Below, piece after piece: positions 52,460-64,000 of a DNA stretch of 64,000 bases. The position numbers and the translations under genes were made by a program. The notes beneath the pieces were generated by a model. It searched no databases, was not told where the DNA came from, and saw only the letters and a program-made list of their open reading frames with translations. How positions within the stretch are numbered: the first letter of the stretch is position 1; every line of letters begins with the position of its first letter. The stretch lies in contig CM022670.1 in NCBI GenBank assembly GCA_012295275.1, positions 31,122,438 through 31,186,437 on the forward strand, given 5' to 3'. Source of the stretch: Chrysomallon squamiferum. Its lineage: Eukaryota > Mollusca > Gastropoda > Neomphalida > Peltospiridae.

Positions 52460-54780
52460 AAAAAGAAAAATATTTTATTTATTTATTTAGTTACTTAATT
52501 TCGTTTTCATGGAATGTAACTATTCAGTGTTTAGAAGTATTTTCAAGACATGTTAAAACATATAAGCTCAATATACAACAGTATTTCTGAAATGATTATT
52601 TACGTCAGCTTTCACGCTGTAAATTGTCTTGATGTTTTTTTTTTGGGGGGGTTGTCATTTTGTTTCTCTGTTGATACTTCTGGAGACAAACTGTACAGCA
52701 GTATGGGAAGACACGGAAGATGTACTGTAACTAGTTTTTCTTTCAAAGATTATTTTTGAATAACTTGTTTCTAAACATTATCGACTCTCAAATCTCAATG
52801 TGCCTGTTTCTTTCAATGACAGTTTGAAATTGATTTATTAATATCATAAAAATGATCGCTTCGAACAAACTCTGTTACTGTCACTGCTGAACATTTTGGG
52901 TTTCACTGGTTTTATTTGTAGATGTTGAATATATTCACATATTATTTATCTATATGTTTATTTATTCGTTCACTGATTGTTATTTTCAAATTTTCAACAA
53001 GGATAAATTAACCACTGGAAATGTTTATAGGGAAAACTCACACAATTTTACAATAGGAATCATAATTATTTGGTTGAAACATGTCAGTCAGTGTTCGTTT
53101 AATATTTGCACTTCAGTGAGAAATAACTGTAGACTGTTATGTTTATAAACGTAAATTTAAAACATTCATTTATAAGATCATCGTAATAATAATAATAATA
53201 ATAAAAGCAAAAAGAAGAATAGCGAGAAAAAGGATGACATACTGTTATTATCATCATCATCACTGCTACTGCTACTACTACTGTTGTTATTAGTATTAGT
53301 ATTAATATTAGTATTAAAAGAAGCAGAGTTCTTCATCAAATATTATAGATGTTTAGAATTATGTCGATAAGACTGAAAATTAAAACACTGACTTGCATTT
53401 ATCTAGGAAACTGTCAAAGACTATCTTCCAGTAATATAATTAACGTGTGTGTTTGTACATCTCCGTGCATGTATGTGTGTGTCTCATGTGTACATATATG
53501 TATGTGTATACATATGTATACATGCTGTGAATGAATAATATTTTTTATGAATATAAATTAAGTTTAAAAATAAAATAAGGCCAAATGTTATTTTTTAAAA
53601 GTTGTTTTATTGTCTCAGTTGAGTCATGTTATTTGTTGACAAATTTAAATAAACCATTGTTGAAAGTTCAGTATGTGCGTCTGTTATTTTTCATATTTAA
53701 TGTAATCTTTCAAAGACCCTATTCTCTTTCAGGGATAGGTTGGTTTTATCTAGAAGTGAATACAGAGTCAAAGGCATTAAAGAAAATGGATCTTTCCTTT
53801 TTATTGTGTTTTATCAGACATAGGAGGAGAAAGATAGACAGACAGAGAGAGAGAACTACCCTCCATATATTGTCAAAGTTAATAAACCTATAACCGTCAT
53901 AAAACTATTAAATAAATTAATCGCATTGTTTTATCATAGAATAATCTGATTTGAGTAGATAAAATATTTCAAGTCAGTTGGGAAAATAAATTACTGAAAA
54001 AGAAATGTCGGTACTAAAATTCAGTACTGTAACGTAACATAAACGTATCAAGAAAGAACTGGTTTACATTTTATCTTCTGAAGTCAAAGCTCTAAAACAT
54101 TATGAATCATATAAATAACTAAACCATTTTGAAGAAACATACTTAGGAAACTAAAATTAATTAACATTAATTTCTTTTTATTTTTTATTTTGTAAAATAA
54201 TGATTTATGACGACACTTTTTTGGCTCTAGAACGGGCGATTCACTACTTCCGATCTCTTGTTACATCGCTTTTCTTTCACATCCATTTTTCATCACATCA
54301 TTTTGGCGAACTGATATAATTTTTATTATCACTGAATTCAAATTCTATGGAAATTCCAAACTCAAACACGAGAACTCAGGTAATGTAGATATTTTGCATA
54401 AATAAATTTAATCTGTAACTAAATATTATTAGGAAACATTCTATCATGTAATAGAAATCGTGTTTAAAATAACATCTGAAGAACTAAAGAGGTACTGAAA
54501 GCAGCCACTGCCAGTAACTGAAACCAAAAATAAATATATATATATATATAGATTAGTATACTATCCTTGTAAGGAATTATTGTTAAGATCGGTATGTAAA
54601 GAAAAGTTTGATCATCCGTTCTAAAAAGTTAAATTAATTTATTTTTGAGCATTAATAATTGTTGTAATGGAGAAGCAGCATTTAGTTGTGTTAATGGAAT
54701 CATTTTATTCTGTTCCTCTCTTTGTTTTTGTTCTTTATTGTATTTGAGAAAAAAGAAGCGAAACGAAATGAATCAAAAAG

Positions 54781-54784
<4 letters not shown>

Positions 54785-54878
<94 letters not shown>

Positions 54879-54884
54879 TCTCTC
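54785..54884. repeat. TC dinucleotide microsatellite, 100 bp
   Basis: One G interruption at about 54866. Ser/Leu open frames are artefacts. Confidence 0.97.
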
Positions 54885-55154
54885 GTAACAGTTATTTTAA
54901 TGGAAAATTCCATGCAGCGTAAAAACTTAAATGAATAAAATATATATACAAAGACAAAAACTACACATGTATGCTTATATTCTTTAAACCATTTTCTTAT
55001 TTTATCACAGCAAAACAGCTGTATGATTGAGTCCCTAATGCAACGGCATTAAAATACTGAATACGTGAAGTCTTAGTAAATCTCTGCACATTTTAAGCTG
55101 TTATTTAAAAAAAAAAAAAATTCCAGTGAGTCTATATATCTTTTTCAGTGTGTA

Positions 55155-55231
55155 TATTATTATTATTATTTATTTTTATTTATTTATTTTTTGGGGTCTT
55201 TTTTATTGTGTTTTATTTATTTTTATTTTTA

Positions 55232-55272
<41 letters not shown>

Positions 55273-55376
55273 TTTTTTTTTTTTTTTTTTTTGTCTTTTT
55301 TGGTCTTTTTGGCCTCTGTTTATAAACTTCTTTTTTATTATTATTATTATTATTATTTTTTTTTTTTTTTTTTTGT
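55155..55376. repeat. T-rich ATT/TTTA/poly-T low-complexity tract
   Basis: ATT triplets, TTTA units and two T runs of about 20 bases. Confidence 0.92.
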
Positions 55377-56366
55377 CAGTTAGTTGGCTGACTATCACAC
55401 CAATACGTTGCCTTCACATTAAAATAATAGATAAAGAATGATTAAGATAAAAAAGAAAAGAAAAAGATAAATAGTAACATCGTAATGCTTCTAAATCATA
55501 GCGCTACATTTGGTGAATATTTAGTCTGAGTCGTGTTTGCGTGTTAGGCGAAAGAAAAGCAATATTTTAGGAGAAACTACCTTTTTATTGCTAGACCTAA
55601 AAGCCAGGTATATCTCCATAGTACACGCTCACCCGAGTTATCTTTTGTCCTTTGTGACCTGCTCACTTGATTATTTCTCGTATTAGGTGGGAAAAACCCA
55701 CACATCAACATCGGGATTATCAAATGTGATGTATGTGCATACTGTCAAAAGGAAGATCCTCATAATTATCTGATATTTTGTTAAGAGTTGAACTGGATGG
55801 GTGGAACCATGTTTATTCTCTTATAATTATAATAATCATTATGATAGAAAATATTTTTTAAATATTATTCATGCTTTAAAGATGTTACTATTAAAATACG
55901 CTAACATATCACACATCTAGTATTTATTACTTTAAAAATCTAGATTTAACAGCAGTGCAATTTTTCTATAATTTGCAGATTTTTATGTTGTTTTGTTAAC
56001 CCTCGTAAAATCTAGAAAGCCGATGGTCTCTGTGTGTGTTTTAGTCTCACGAACATGAAGATTTGATGAGTCACCACTTCATTTCTCATTTTTCTGATTT
56101 GAGTTCATTGAGTTCATTGAACATTAGGTTGTTCCAGATCACATGAGAAATACCTAACTAAACCTTAACTTCATTATTATCTAATTGTCTCGTCTGGGTT
56201 GACAGCGACAGTTTCCGTCACTAGAAACTCTATATACGATAGCAGATATTCGTTGACGCGCGAAATCGATTGAGCATGACTGTTACGTATTTAACTGTAA
56301 TTAATTATTTGTAGCTGGAGTCATTATGTCATTGTGGTCCCGTCCTTCAACGTAAATATATATTCA

Positions 56367-56491
<125 letters not shown>

Positions 56492-57445
56492 ATCTACCTA
56501 TCTTTCTTTCTTTTTTAATCTGTCTTCTAAATGGCTCTGTCTCTTTCAGTCGCTATACTATCTATCTTTCTATCATTTATATGTCTATTTCTCTTTCAGT
56601 CTATCTTACTCTCTCTCCGTGTGTAAATATATCTGTCTCTCTGTTCAAATCTTCTTCCTTCATCTCTCTCCCTTCCGTTCTTATCTAGCTAGCTCTGTAT
56701 GTAAGAGAGTGTGCATGTGTGCATGTAGTACTACAGTAATTCAATAGCAGATAATTAATGAAGGATGAAACTGCAATTTTTAATTATATTTAGTTTTTAA
56801 TAGAAAAATAATTGTTAAAAAATCCTAAGATCATTGGTTCCTTTAATGTAGCTCTGTTTCGAAATCGATAATTTATTTCGAAACCTTCGTGCAATGTTAA
56901 ATTCTTGCTACAAGTTAAAACACTTTAAAAATTAGCTTGGGTCTAGAAGAACAGACAGAAAAGAGTTACAAAATGTCTAAGTGGGTAGACAGATAAATAG
57001 ACTGGCAGACAGACAGATGAATGGACAGATGCATTAATAGTGAAAGAAGAACAGAGAGAATACAATTAAGACTAATGTATTGATATTATAGTGTTTTGTT
57101 TTCGTCTCTCTAGGTTGTCTGTTTACAAAAATACTTTTCATAATAAGCTCATTAGTTGTCATTTGATTATGAAGTGTAACTTTTAGATATATTTAAATAC
57201 ACCTAGAGAAATAACAACAAGATATGCTGTGATATTACAGAAAAGATAAAGTTAAATCTGTGCACGTATTTATTAACAGTTTACTAATTACTTAATTATT
57301 TTCATTTCATCTTGTTTTATATATATATATATAATTATTTGAAAACATTCAGGCAAAAATAATTCTTTATTTATCATGCACGCACGCTCGAGAGAATATT
57401 AGAGAATAAAGAATGATTTTAAAGAACCCATTTCGAAAGTTCGTT

Positions 57446-57470
57446 TGTGTGTGTGTGTGTGTGTGTGTGT
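57446..57470. repeat. GT microsatellite
   Basis: About 12 GT units. Confidence 0.93.
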
Positions 57471-58654
57471 TCTTAAGCATGAGAGAATGTCTAAATGTTT
57501 GTTTTATTTCTCAAGCGATTTTTCTACACTAATTATGAAGACTGAATTGTAAGAAGATATGATTTAATACATTTATAATATTTGCTATAGTGTATATATT
57601 CTGTTTGGATCTATGTGTGCGAGTCTTTTTCCTGTGTATGCACAACCCAAGAGGACATGAACCGTCCAGTCTGTTCAATCTGGTGATATTGTGTTGAGGT
57701 TAACAATATTGACTGGTGAACGTAAATCAATGAAATTCTTTTATTATTTTTAAAGACTTCTAACAGCGTCAGGCGCGGTATTTGGTTGGACTGGTTTTAT
57801 CAACGGTACCTGAGTACATCACAGCGTAGTGATAGCGGCCAAAGTAAGTTTTGCAATTCAGCGATTGGAAGAAGCGGGAATGAGGTTTTCGAAACAGAGC
57901 AACCGTTGTTAGCCGATTTCTTACTACTCTGATTCTATCAGCAGTGTGTGAACAGTTTAGTATTCTTAGTTTGAACAGGTTTTTATTTTATTTGTCATTT
58001 CTCTCTCATCTTCGTTTTGATGCTCTGATGCTTTATTTCTATATTTTTTATATTTTTAAGCATTATTCACAAGGAAAGGAGATTTTATTTTATTAAATTT
58101 TAATAAGGTAGTACTTTTGATGCTTTTGTATGTGATATAGCGATCTGGAATATAGAAATTTGTATGTACACAAGTTTTAACAATGAGCAACTGAAATCAG
58201 TTGATTATTAATATTAAAATTATCTGAAGATGTTTATTTTCAGAAGTGATGAAATTGCGTTGACATGTCTGGGCATATCCGGCGAATTAAAATTGTATTC
58301 TCATATGGATCTCTAATGGAAATTCTGAACGGAGCATGTATATTTTCAAGAATAAAGATGCTTCTTTATTAGAAATTGAATTTTAAATAAAATTCGAACT
58401 TTTGACAAAAATCCAAAGGAAAGTGAAACTTTTTTCTGAAATGGAATTTTGGTGAAAAACAAACTGAAACAAGTATGATGTTGTTAAAGAATTTTCAGAT
58501 GTTTTGGAAACGGACATACCTTTTGATTAACATACCTAGTGTTTTTTCTTCTTTGTGGTTTGCCTTTGGGTGAAAGATAAGTTATGTTAGGAAACAATTT
58601 TTAAACAGCTCACACCTAGCTAAGCAACAACAATACTGAACAAAAGTAAAAGAA

Positions 58655-58952
58655 ATGTACATTCTGGAAGATATGGCAAATTTTAGTCATGGTTTTTATT
58701 TCTGGGCCAACGATTCCTTGAACTATAAGGTTCCTCTGGACGAAGACTTGAGTAGAGTGATAAATAGTTTTAGAGATAGTTTATTCACTGTGAAGAATCC
58801 GTCAACAATTGTTCTCCTTTGTTTCTACGTTCCTGTTTTTCTGACATCACTTGCCGGAAATATCCTCGTTCTGTTAGTGATAGCACCCAATAAACAACTT
58901 CAAAGTGTCACCAACAATTTCTTATTAAATCTTGCAATCGCTGATTTACTTG
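58655..58952 (+). CDS. Third class A GPCR first exon; gene runs off the window
   Basis: Ninety-nine codons plus one base. The N-terminus is about 52 residues with glycosylation sites (NFS, NDS). TM1 follows with VFLTSLAGNILVLLVI, the N of SLAGN being position 1.50. A short loop (NKQLQSVTN) leads to TM2, NFLLNLAIADLL, with the 2.50 Asp. It ends CTTG|GTAAGT in phase 1, the same junction as the exons at 24342 and 41775. It is more diverged from those two than they are from each other (LLNLAIAD versus LCNMAVSD). No exon 2 with a W-x-(F/Y)-G motif was found before 64000, so the intron exceeds 5 kb. A second Met at 58673 has a good context (GATATGGCA) and may be the true start. Confidence 0.9.
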
Positions 58953-58979
58953 GTAAGTATTCTTTGTTACTGTCAATTT

Positions 58980-59094
58980 GTCATCTTCATTATCATCAGT
59001 CACATTATCGTTATCATAAATCATTATTTTATCATCATCATTATTATCATAGTCATTGTCTTCATCAGCATCATCATCATCATCATCATCATCA

Positions 59095-59132
<38 letters not shown>

Positions 59133-59141
59133 TATTGTTGT
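58980..59141. repeat. ATC/ATT triplet tract directly after a splice donor
   Basis: Begins about 30 bases into the intron. Ignoring the donor, the receptor frame would run on into His and Tyr repeats to 59173, which is an artefact. Confidence 0.93.
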
Positions 59142-62100
59142 TGTTGATGGTATTGTTACTGGTGTATTTATAAAATAAATATTTTATTGATTTAAGCTAA
59201 AATATTTGGAACCTGATCGCGATAAAATTTTAAATTGTTAGTGCTTTTGTATTTTTGCGGGCTGTTCAAATCCTATCTCGAGCAAAAATAATCTTTTATT
59301 TAAATCTTTTCTGGGACCGTACTAGCCACATAAATACATGTTCTAAATGTAATATTATGAATTCAAAACTAATGGTAATAAATTTTATGAAAACTATTTT
59401 GTTTCGTGGTTACAGTGCCAGTCGTTGATGATTTTAAAATCAGTGGTTTAAGTGACAGATATAAAGGATCAGTGTAAACATAACAATATATTTTTATTTC
59501 GTGTTTTGAGTGTACTGTGGTCTGCTGTTCAGCATTTAAAGCTTACGCATGAAAAGTCGTAACATCAGTATTGTTGATCTCTTTCTCATCGGCTATTCCT
59601 CTCCCAGACAATTCTCCACGAGTTCTTTATAAAAGTTTATGGTATGTGTTCTGTGTGGGAAAGTATACATACTAAAAGATTTCATGTTGCTAACTGGAAA
59701 AAAGATAATACATAATATTTTTTTTCCTTATTACTATAACATATGTAAAATGTACAGACGTCTTCTTGCAATGATGTATGATTAATTTCAAAGAGTTATT
59801 TCTACATCTGGTACTTAAATTCCAAAAGAATAGTATTAGCAAAGCCACATTTGGTTTTGTTTATTTATTATTTTTAACCCACTTTGGTGTCTATCTCTTT
59901 CTTTGGTGGATGTGTACAAGAATATTTGTAGATAACTCTGACCAATCAATCATCGTAAATTTTGGCGAATAATAAACGAATTAGTGAAAATATTCATTGA
60001 TGAAATTACAACATCTCTTTATAATACTAAGATTTAATAACTTAAACATAAGAATTTGCTGCAATAAATTGACAAAGGAATGTCACAGGTTCTTGGCTAT
60101 TTTTACAGTAGCCACGAAAGCTCAGACTGTGTGATTTGATATACAGCAAGTGGCATACTGACTAATACAGAGGAGCCGGTGTCGTCCCAATAGCTCAGAT
60201 TCCCAATTGTTTGAAATAATTTGCATACAAACTTTCATTAGAGATGGACAATGGTTTATTTACCAATATATCTTCTCCATGAACTCTTGAATATATAAGA
60301 AGATGTTTTTGAAAAAAAATAAAAAAATCACACCTACCATTCCGAGAATGGCTGGTTTATGCAATATAGAATTTGAATGGGAATTCGACCAAAACCCAGG
60401 AGCCAAAGAAGATTTATTTTGTGACCCATCATACTCAACATTCATCTAAAACAAAACAAAAATTAAAGAAATGATTAATTACTAAGAAAAAATAGATAAT
60501 ATTAAAATATGCTTTTCCATACTTTCGACAAATTCTGTCCGTTTGAAAAAAGTAATAAATGAATCATCTCATGTTCATTATATTGTTATAGCGTATTTTT
60601 TTTATTAATTTGTTTTTTTTATTAAAATCCTAAAGGTTTATGTTTCACTGATAATAAAATATGTACCGTAAATTTCGGTTAATATTTTTATTATAGAAAA
60701 ATCCAGATATTTTTCTAAGAACATTTTATATACAACACTTTTAAAATATCATGTATCATTATAACTGATCTATCAGCTCAAAATCAGATCAAGGACATAA
60801 CGAGTGTCAGATTTTAATTCTAAACTGAAAGAATGTCAGATTATACGGTCCCTAGGATCCATCGTTATATTATTTTAAATGCCCGCACTTAATGATTTCC
60901 TATTCCAAACATTGCTCAACGATGAGTATATTAAAAATTGTGGTATATATTTTCCTGTTTGTGGAAAGGTGCACATAAGTAATGTTTTGCTGTCGGATAA
61001 TAAGCATAACCCATACAGTGGCAAAAGTGTATTTCACCTTTCATGTTATCTTTATATCAAATGATACGTTTGACACGTAATACATATTAAGATAAAATCC
61101 TGTACAATATTTATTTATTCTGTGAGTCATGAATTAAATCAAGTTTGTTGTATATAAGGATTAATGGATATATGGATGGATGTACGTATGTATATTATTT
61201 GTATGCATTTATTTATTTATTTATTTATTACATTAAAAAAAATTGTATTTATATTCTCAAATTATTCATCACATAATTTCATTATAAGTCAGTGAAGTGA
61301 ATTATATTCAGTTTGAAATTATTTCTGGAATATTTCAAAGTGATTATTCATTTTATGAAAGCCACTAGGAAGTACTGAAAAATTTATATTCATCTAAACC
61401 AGCAAATATGTTTCTCTTCATTTTTGTTCGATTTCTCTATGCGACTACATGTTCGTTTTCTCTTTCTTTGCCTTACAAACATATGAAGGAAAAATAATAA
61501 ATGACTAAAGTTATTTTTCGGGGCAACAGCGGCGCCGTGGTGGGCGTTATGACTTGAGTCCTTTGTCGTGGCAGTATTTTACTACGACAGATTGTTTCTT
61601 ATCCGTTAATAGTTTACTTTATGCACATTTATGATATTAGAAATAAACACTTTGAAGATTAGGAGTAATTTATATTTTATATAAACTTTGATAAACCATT
61701 CCGTATTCTTTATTAATGGTATGAAAGAGAAATAGTTTATTAAACGAACTGATAAGAATTGAATATGCAAACCTATACCTCTTCAGTCAAGTTCTTTAAA
61801 CCCACCCCAAACACACACACACACATATGCGCACATACACACATACATACATACATACACGCAAATGCAAACATACGCATATGTATATAGTAAAATAAAT
61901 ATAATTAATTCTATCATCAACAGGATGAAGCCAAATTCCACTTCTGTTATTTAAAACAAAACAAAATATTAAAGTATTTACATGCAAACTCCTAGGTCTT
62001 CCTCTCCTTTCAGCCACAGCAGCTTGGCTGGCTGAGATAAAAGTGTTCAAGTGTTCTCTTACTTAGCTGTTTGCGAGGAAATCGTTAGCAATTTGTATCT

Positions 62101-62814
62101 GTTCGAGTGTTGGCTTGTGCAAATACGCACTGTGCAGCGTCTTAAGTCAACCGATTTCCGACTAAATAATGATCCTTTATGATCATCTTCAGCTGCGCTA
62201 AGAGGAACGAGTGCAAGAATTTAACTGATTCTGAAGTTAGTCTGATTTTCTTTAGGAAACATCCCGTTTAGTATTTTTCTTTTCCCGAATTTTTTTTTTA
62301 CAAAATAACGGTTGTTTGTTGTTTTCATATATATGGCTTTAATTTAATGTGGAGATGACTTCCTTTTTAGAATTATTGCTATTTTAATGTTGACGTTTAA
62401 AATTCTTTATATATTTTTTACCTTTTTTCTCCACCATTTCTTTTTATATGTAAAATCGAACTTGGACTATTAATTGTCTACACAGATGCGCAGAAGAAAA
62501 ATAGTCTAGAAGTCATCGGGTCTTTTACCCCTATAGCCATAAAGCGTAGATCTTCAATACATAAAACTTTGATAATAATATCTACCGGGAAAAAACAACA
62601 GCATGAAAAGGTTTCCCTCTTTTACAGCGTCGGTTATCTTATGATCATAAGATGTACTCTGTGTATTATTCTGAGGTCATTATATTCGTTTTCAGGAAAA
62701 CAACACGCACGCACAAATACACGCACCAGTTCACGATACTAAATACACTTTTACTTTTGTGTATAATTCGTCATTTTAAATAAATTATTTTGTATGTTAA
62801 CAATAAAAATACTT

Positions 62815-62945
62815 TTACTGCTACTACCACGGCTACTACTACTCCAGCTACTACTAACCATCACCACTACTGCGATTACTACTGCTACTGCTACTGCTTC
62901 TGCAATAATTACTATAACTGCTATAAATAATAATAATAACAACAA
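62815..62945. repeat. CTA/CTG triplet-rich tract
   Basis: CTA, CTG and ATT triplets. Open frames on both strands are artefacts. Confidence 0.88.
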
Positions 62946-63597
62946 TATTAGGAAAAACCCATTTAGTACTATGGTGATGAAAACTGTTCTTCTTAAGGGA
63001 GTTTATTATTAGAATACCATTCTTCAGTCAGTTTTCGAAAGTATATTGACCTGTAAGTCATTGTTTTTTTCTAACATATTATTGTTAAATCAGATTATAT
63101 CGTAACAGTTGTTCGTACTAATGATGTATTACGGAAAGAAGTGAATTCAGCCTGTGATTATTCATAGACTCGTGATCATATCGGTTACACGTTTTCCTAG
63201 ACCCGAGACTTGATAAATCAGTGTAATCCATAATAGGTGTTAGGACTAATGACTCAATTAAATGCAGAAAAACATTTTGACTACTCATAGATTATAAATC
63301 CAGAAACGAATTCAAACTTTGATTATTCTTAGGTCCTTAAACATTTTCTTTTATTTTTCTCGTCGTTTAAAACTGCAACCCTGTCTTTGTGTGTAACAGT
63401 CCATTAAGAAAAGTTGTTTTTTCATTGGAATATTTCCATTAAATGTCTTTCGTTTATCTGTAAACATGAGTTTTGTTAATTGTTAGCATAAGATGTAAAT
63501 GAATAAATAAAATCTCGTTTAATTAGAAACGGTTATTGTTCATTATAAATACAGATAAAATGTTTTTGATAGAAAATATTAAAGATGTTTTCTGCTT

Positions 63598-63599
<2 letters not shown>

Positions 63600-63643
<44 letters not shown>

Positions 63644-63705
63644 CATACATACATACATACATACATACATACATACATACATACATACATACAAACATAC
63701 ATACA
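63600..63705. repeat. TA then CATA microsatellite
   Basis: A TA run of about 38 bp passes into about 16 CATA units. Confidence 0.96.
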
Positions 63706-64000
63706 TATGACAAATATATATGATAGTATATGAAAAATAACACTAAACTGAAGTGAAAAAAATTAACGTGCTAATCAGAGCAAGCTGTTGTGAAGCACGT
63801 CTACATAAGGCACGCTTTCTGACAGGTCAGCGGACGTGTCTGTCGCAGAATAACACTGAAGCAAGGAAACTTTATATATACCTTCCCAGTGACCCGAAAT
63901 CTGATACTACTGCAATTGAGAAACGCTAAAATAGCTTAACTAGCACTCTGCTCATGATTCGTCCTGCTTCTTATGACACCTCAGAAATTCTCTGCATTTA

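Larger units (their letters stand above)
59142..64000. other. Presumed intron 1 of the third receptor
   Basis: AT-rich. Contains TTTA units near 61207-61228, a CATA patch near 61810-61870, a CTA triplet tract (about 62815-62945), TA and CATA runs at 63600-63705, and a small GC-rich spot at about 61523-61550. No coding block recognised. Confidence 0.5.

Noticed and set aside
59418-59477. Acceptor-like TTACAG followed by a phase-compatible open frame after the third receptor exon
   Set aside because: The codons are hydrophilic (VVDDFKISG) and stop after about 20, with no TM2 or ECL1 features. Not an exon 2.

Overview
The window looks like a piece of a large, AT-rich animal nuclear genome, most likely a mollusc and probably a cephalopod such as an octopus. 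The reasons are inference from style: very dense microsatellites (GA/TC, GT, TATG/CATA, ATT), long introns, few genes, decayed Tigger/pogo-type transposon pieces, and a local cluster of split peptide-receptor genes. There are no prokaryotic features and no intact mobile-element proteins.

Regions. 1-24.3 kb is gene-poor. It holds a rearranged Tigger-like transposon with a broken transposase N-terminus (about 222-1044), a 30-bp minisatellite between direct repeats (5.8-6.5 kb), a Tigger-type MITE-like fragment (12.6-12.8 kb) and many microsatellites. 24.3-24.7 kb holds a receptor first exon. 24.7-40.9 kb is another long gene-poor stretch, with a perfect 18-bp hairpin at 33.5 kb and a 20-bp minisatellite at 37.7-38.1 kb. 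At 40.96-41.21 kb there is an isolated exon shaped like a receptor C-terminal tail. The only complete gene is at 41.8-52.3 kb: a four-exon, plus-strand rhodopsin-class (class A) receptor with a peptide-receptor look. A third receptor first exon lies at 58.7-58.95 kb, and the rest of that gene is presumably beyond 64 kb.

How the genes relate. The three first exons (24342, 41775, 58655) all encode an extracellular N-terminus, TM1 and the start of TM2. All end at the same place, shortly after the TM2 Asp, in phase 1 at a consensus GTAAG donor. The complete gene continues with exon 2 (TM2/ECL1/TM3 start), exon 3 (TM3 to helix 8) and a phase-0 C-tail exon. The orphan exon at 40961 also starts in phase 0 and is hydrophilic and Ser-rich. 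I read this as a tandem receptor array. The unit at 24.3-41.2 kb either has lost its seven-helix core exons or shares those of the next gene by alternative splicing. This is the most interesting question in the window.

Limits: no similarity search was possible. The receptor subfamily, transposon assignments and organism come from motifs and memory, not from alignments.
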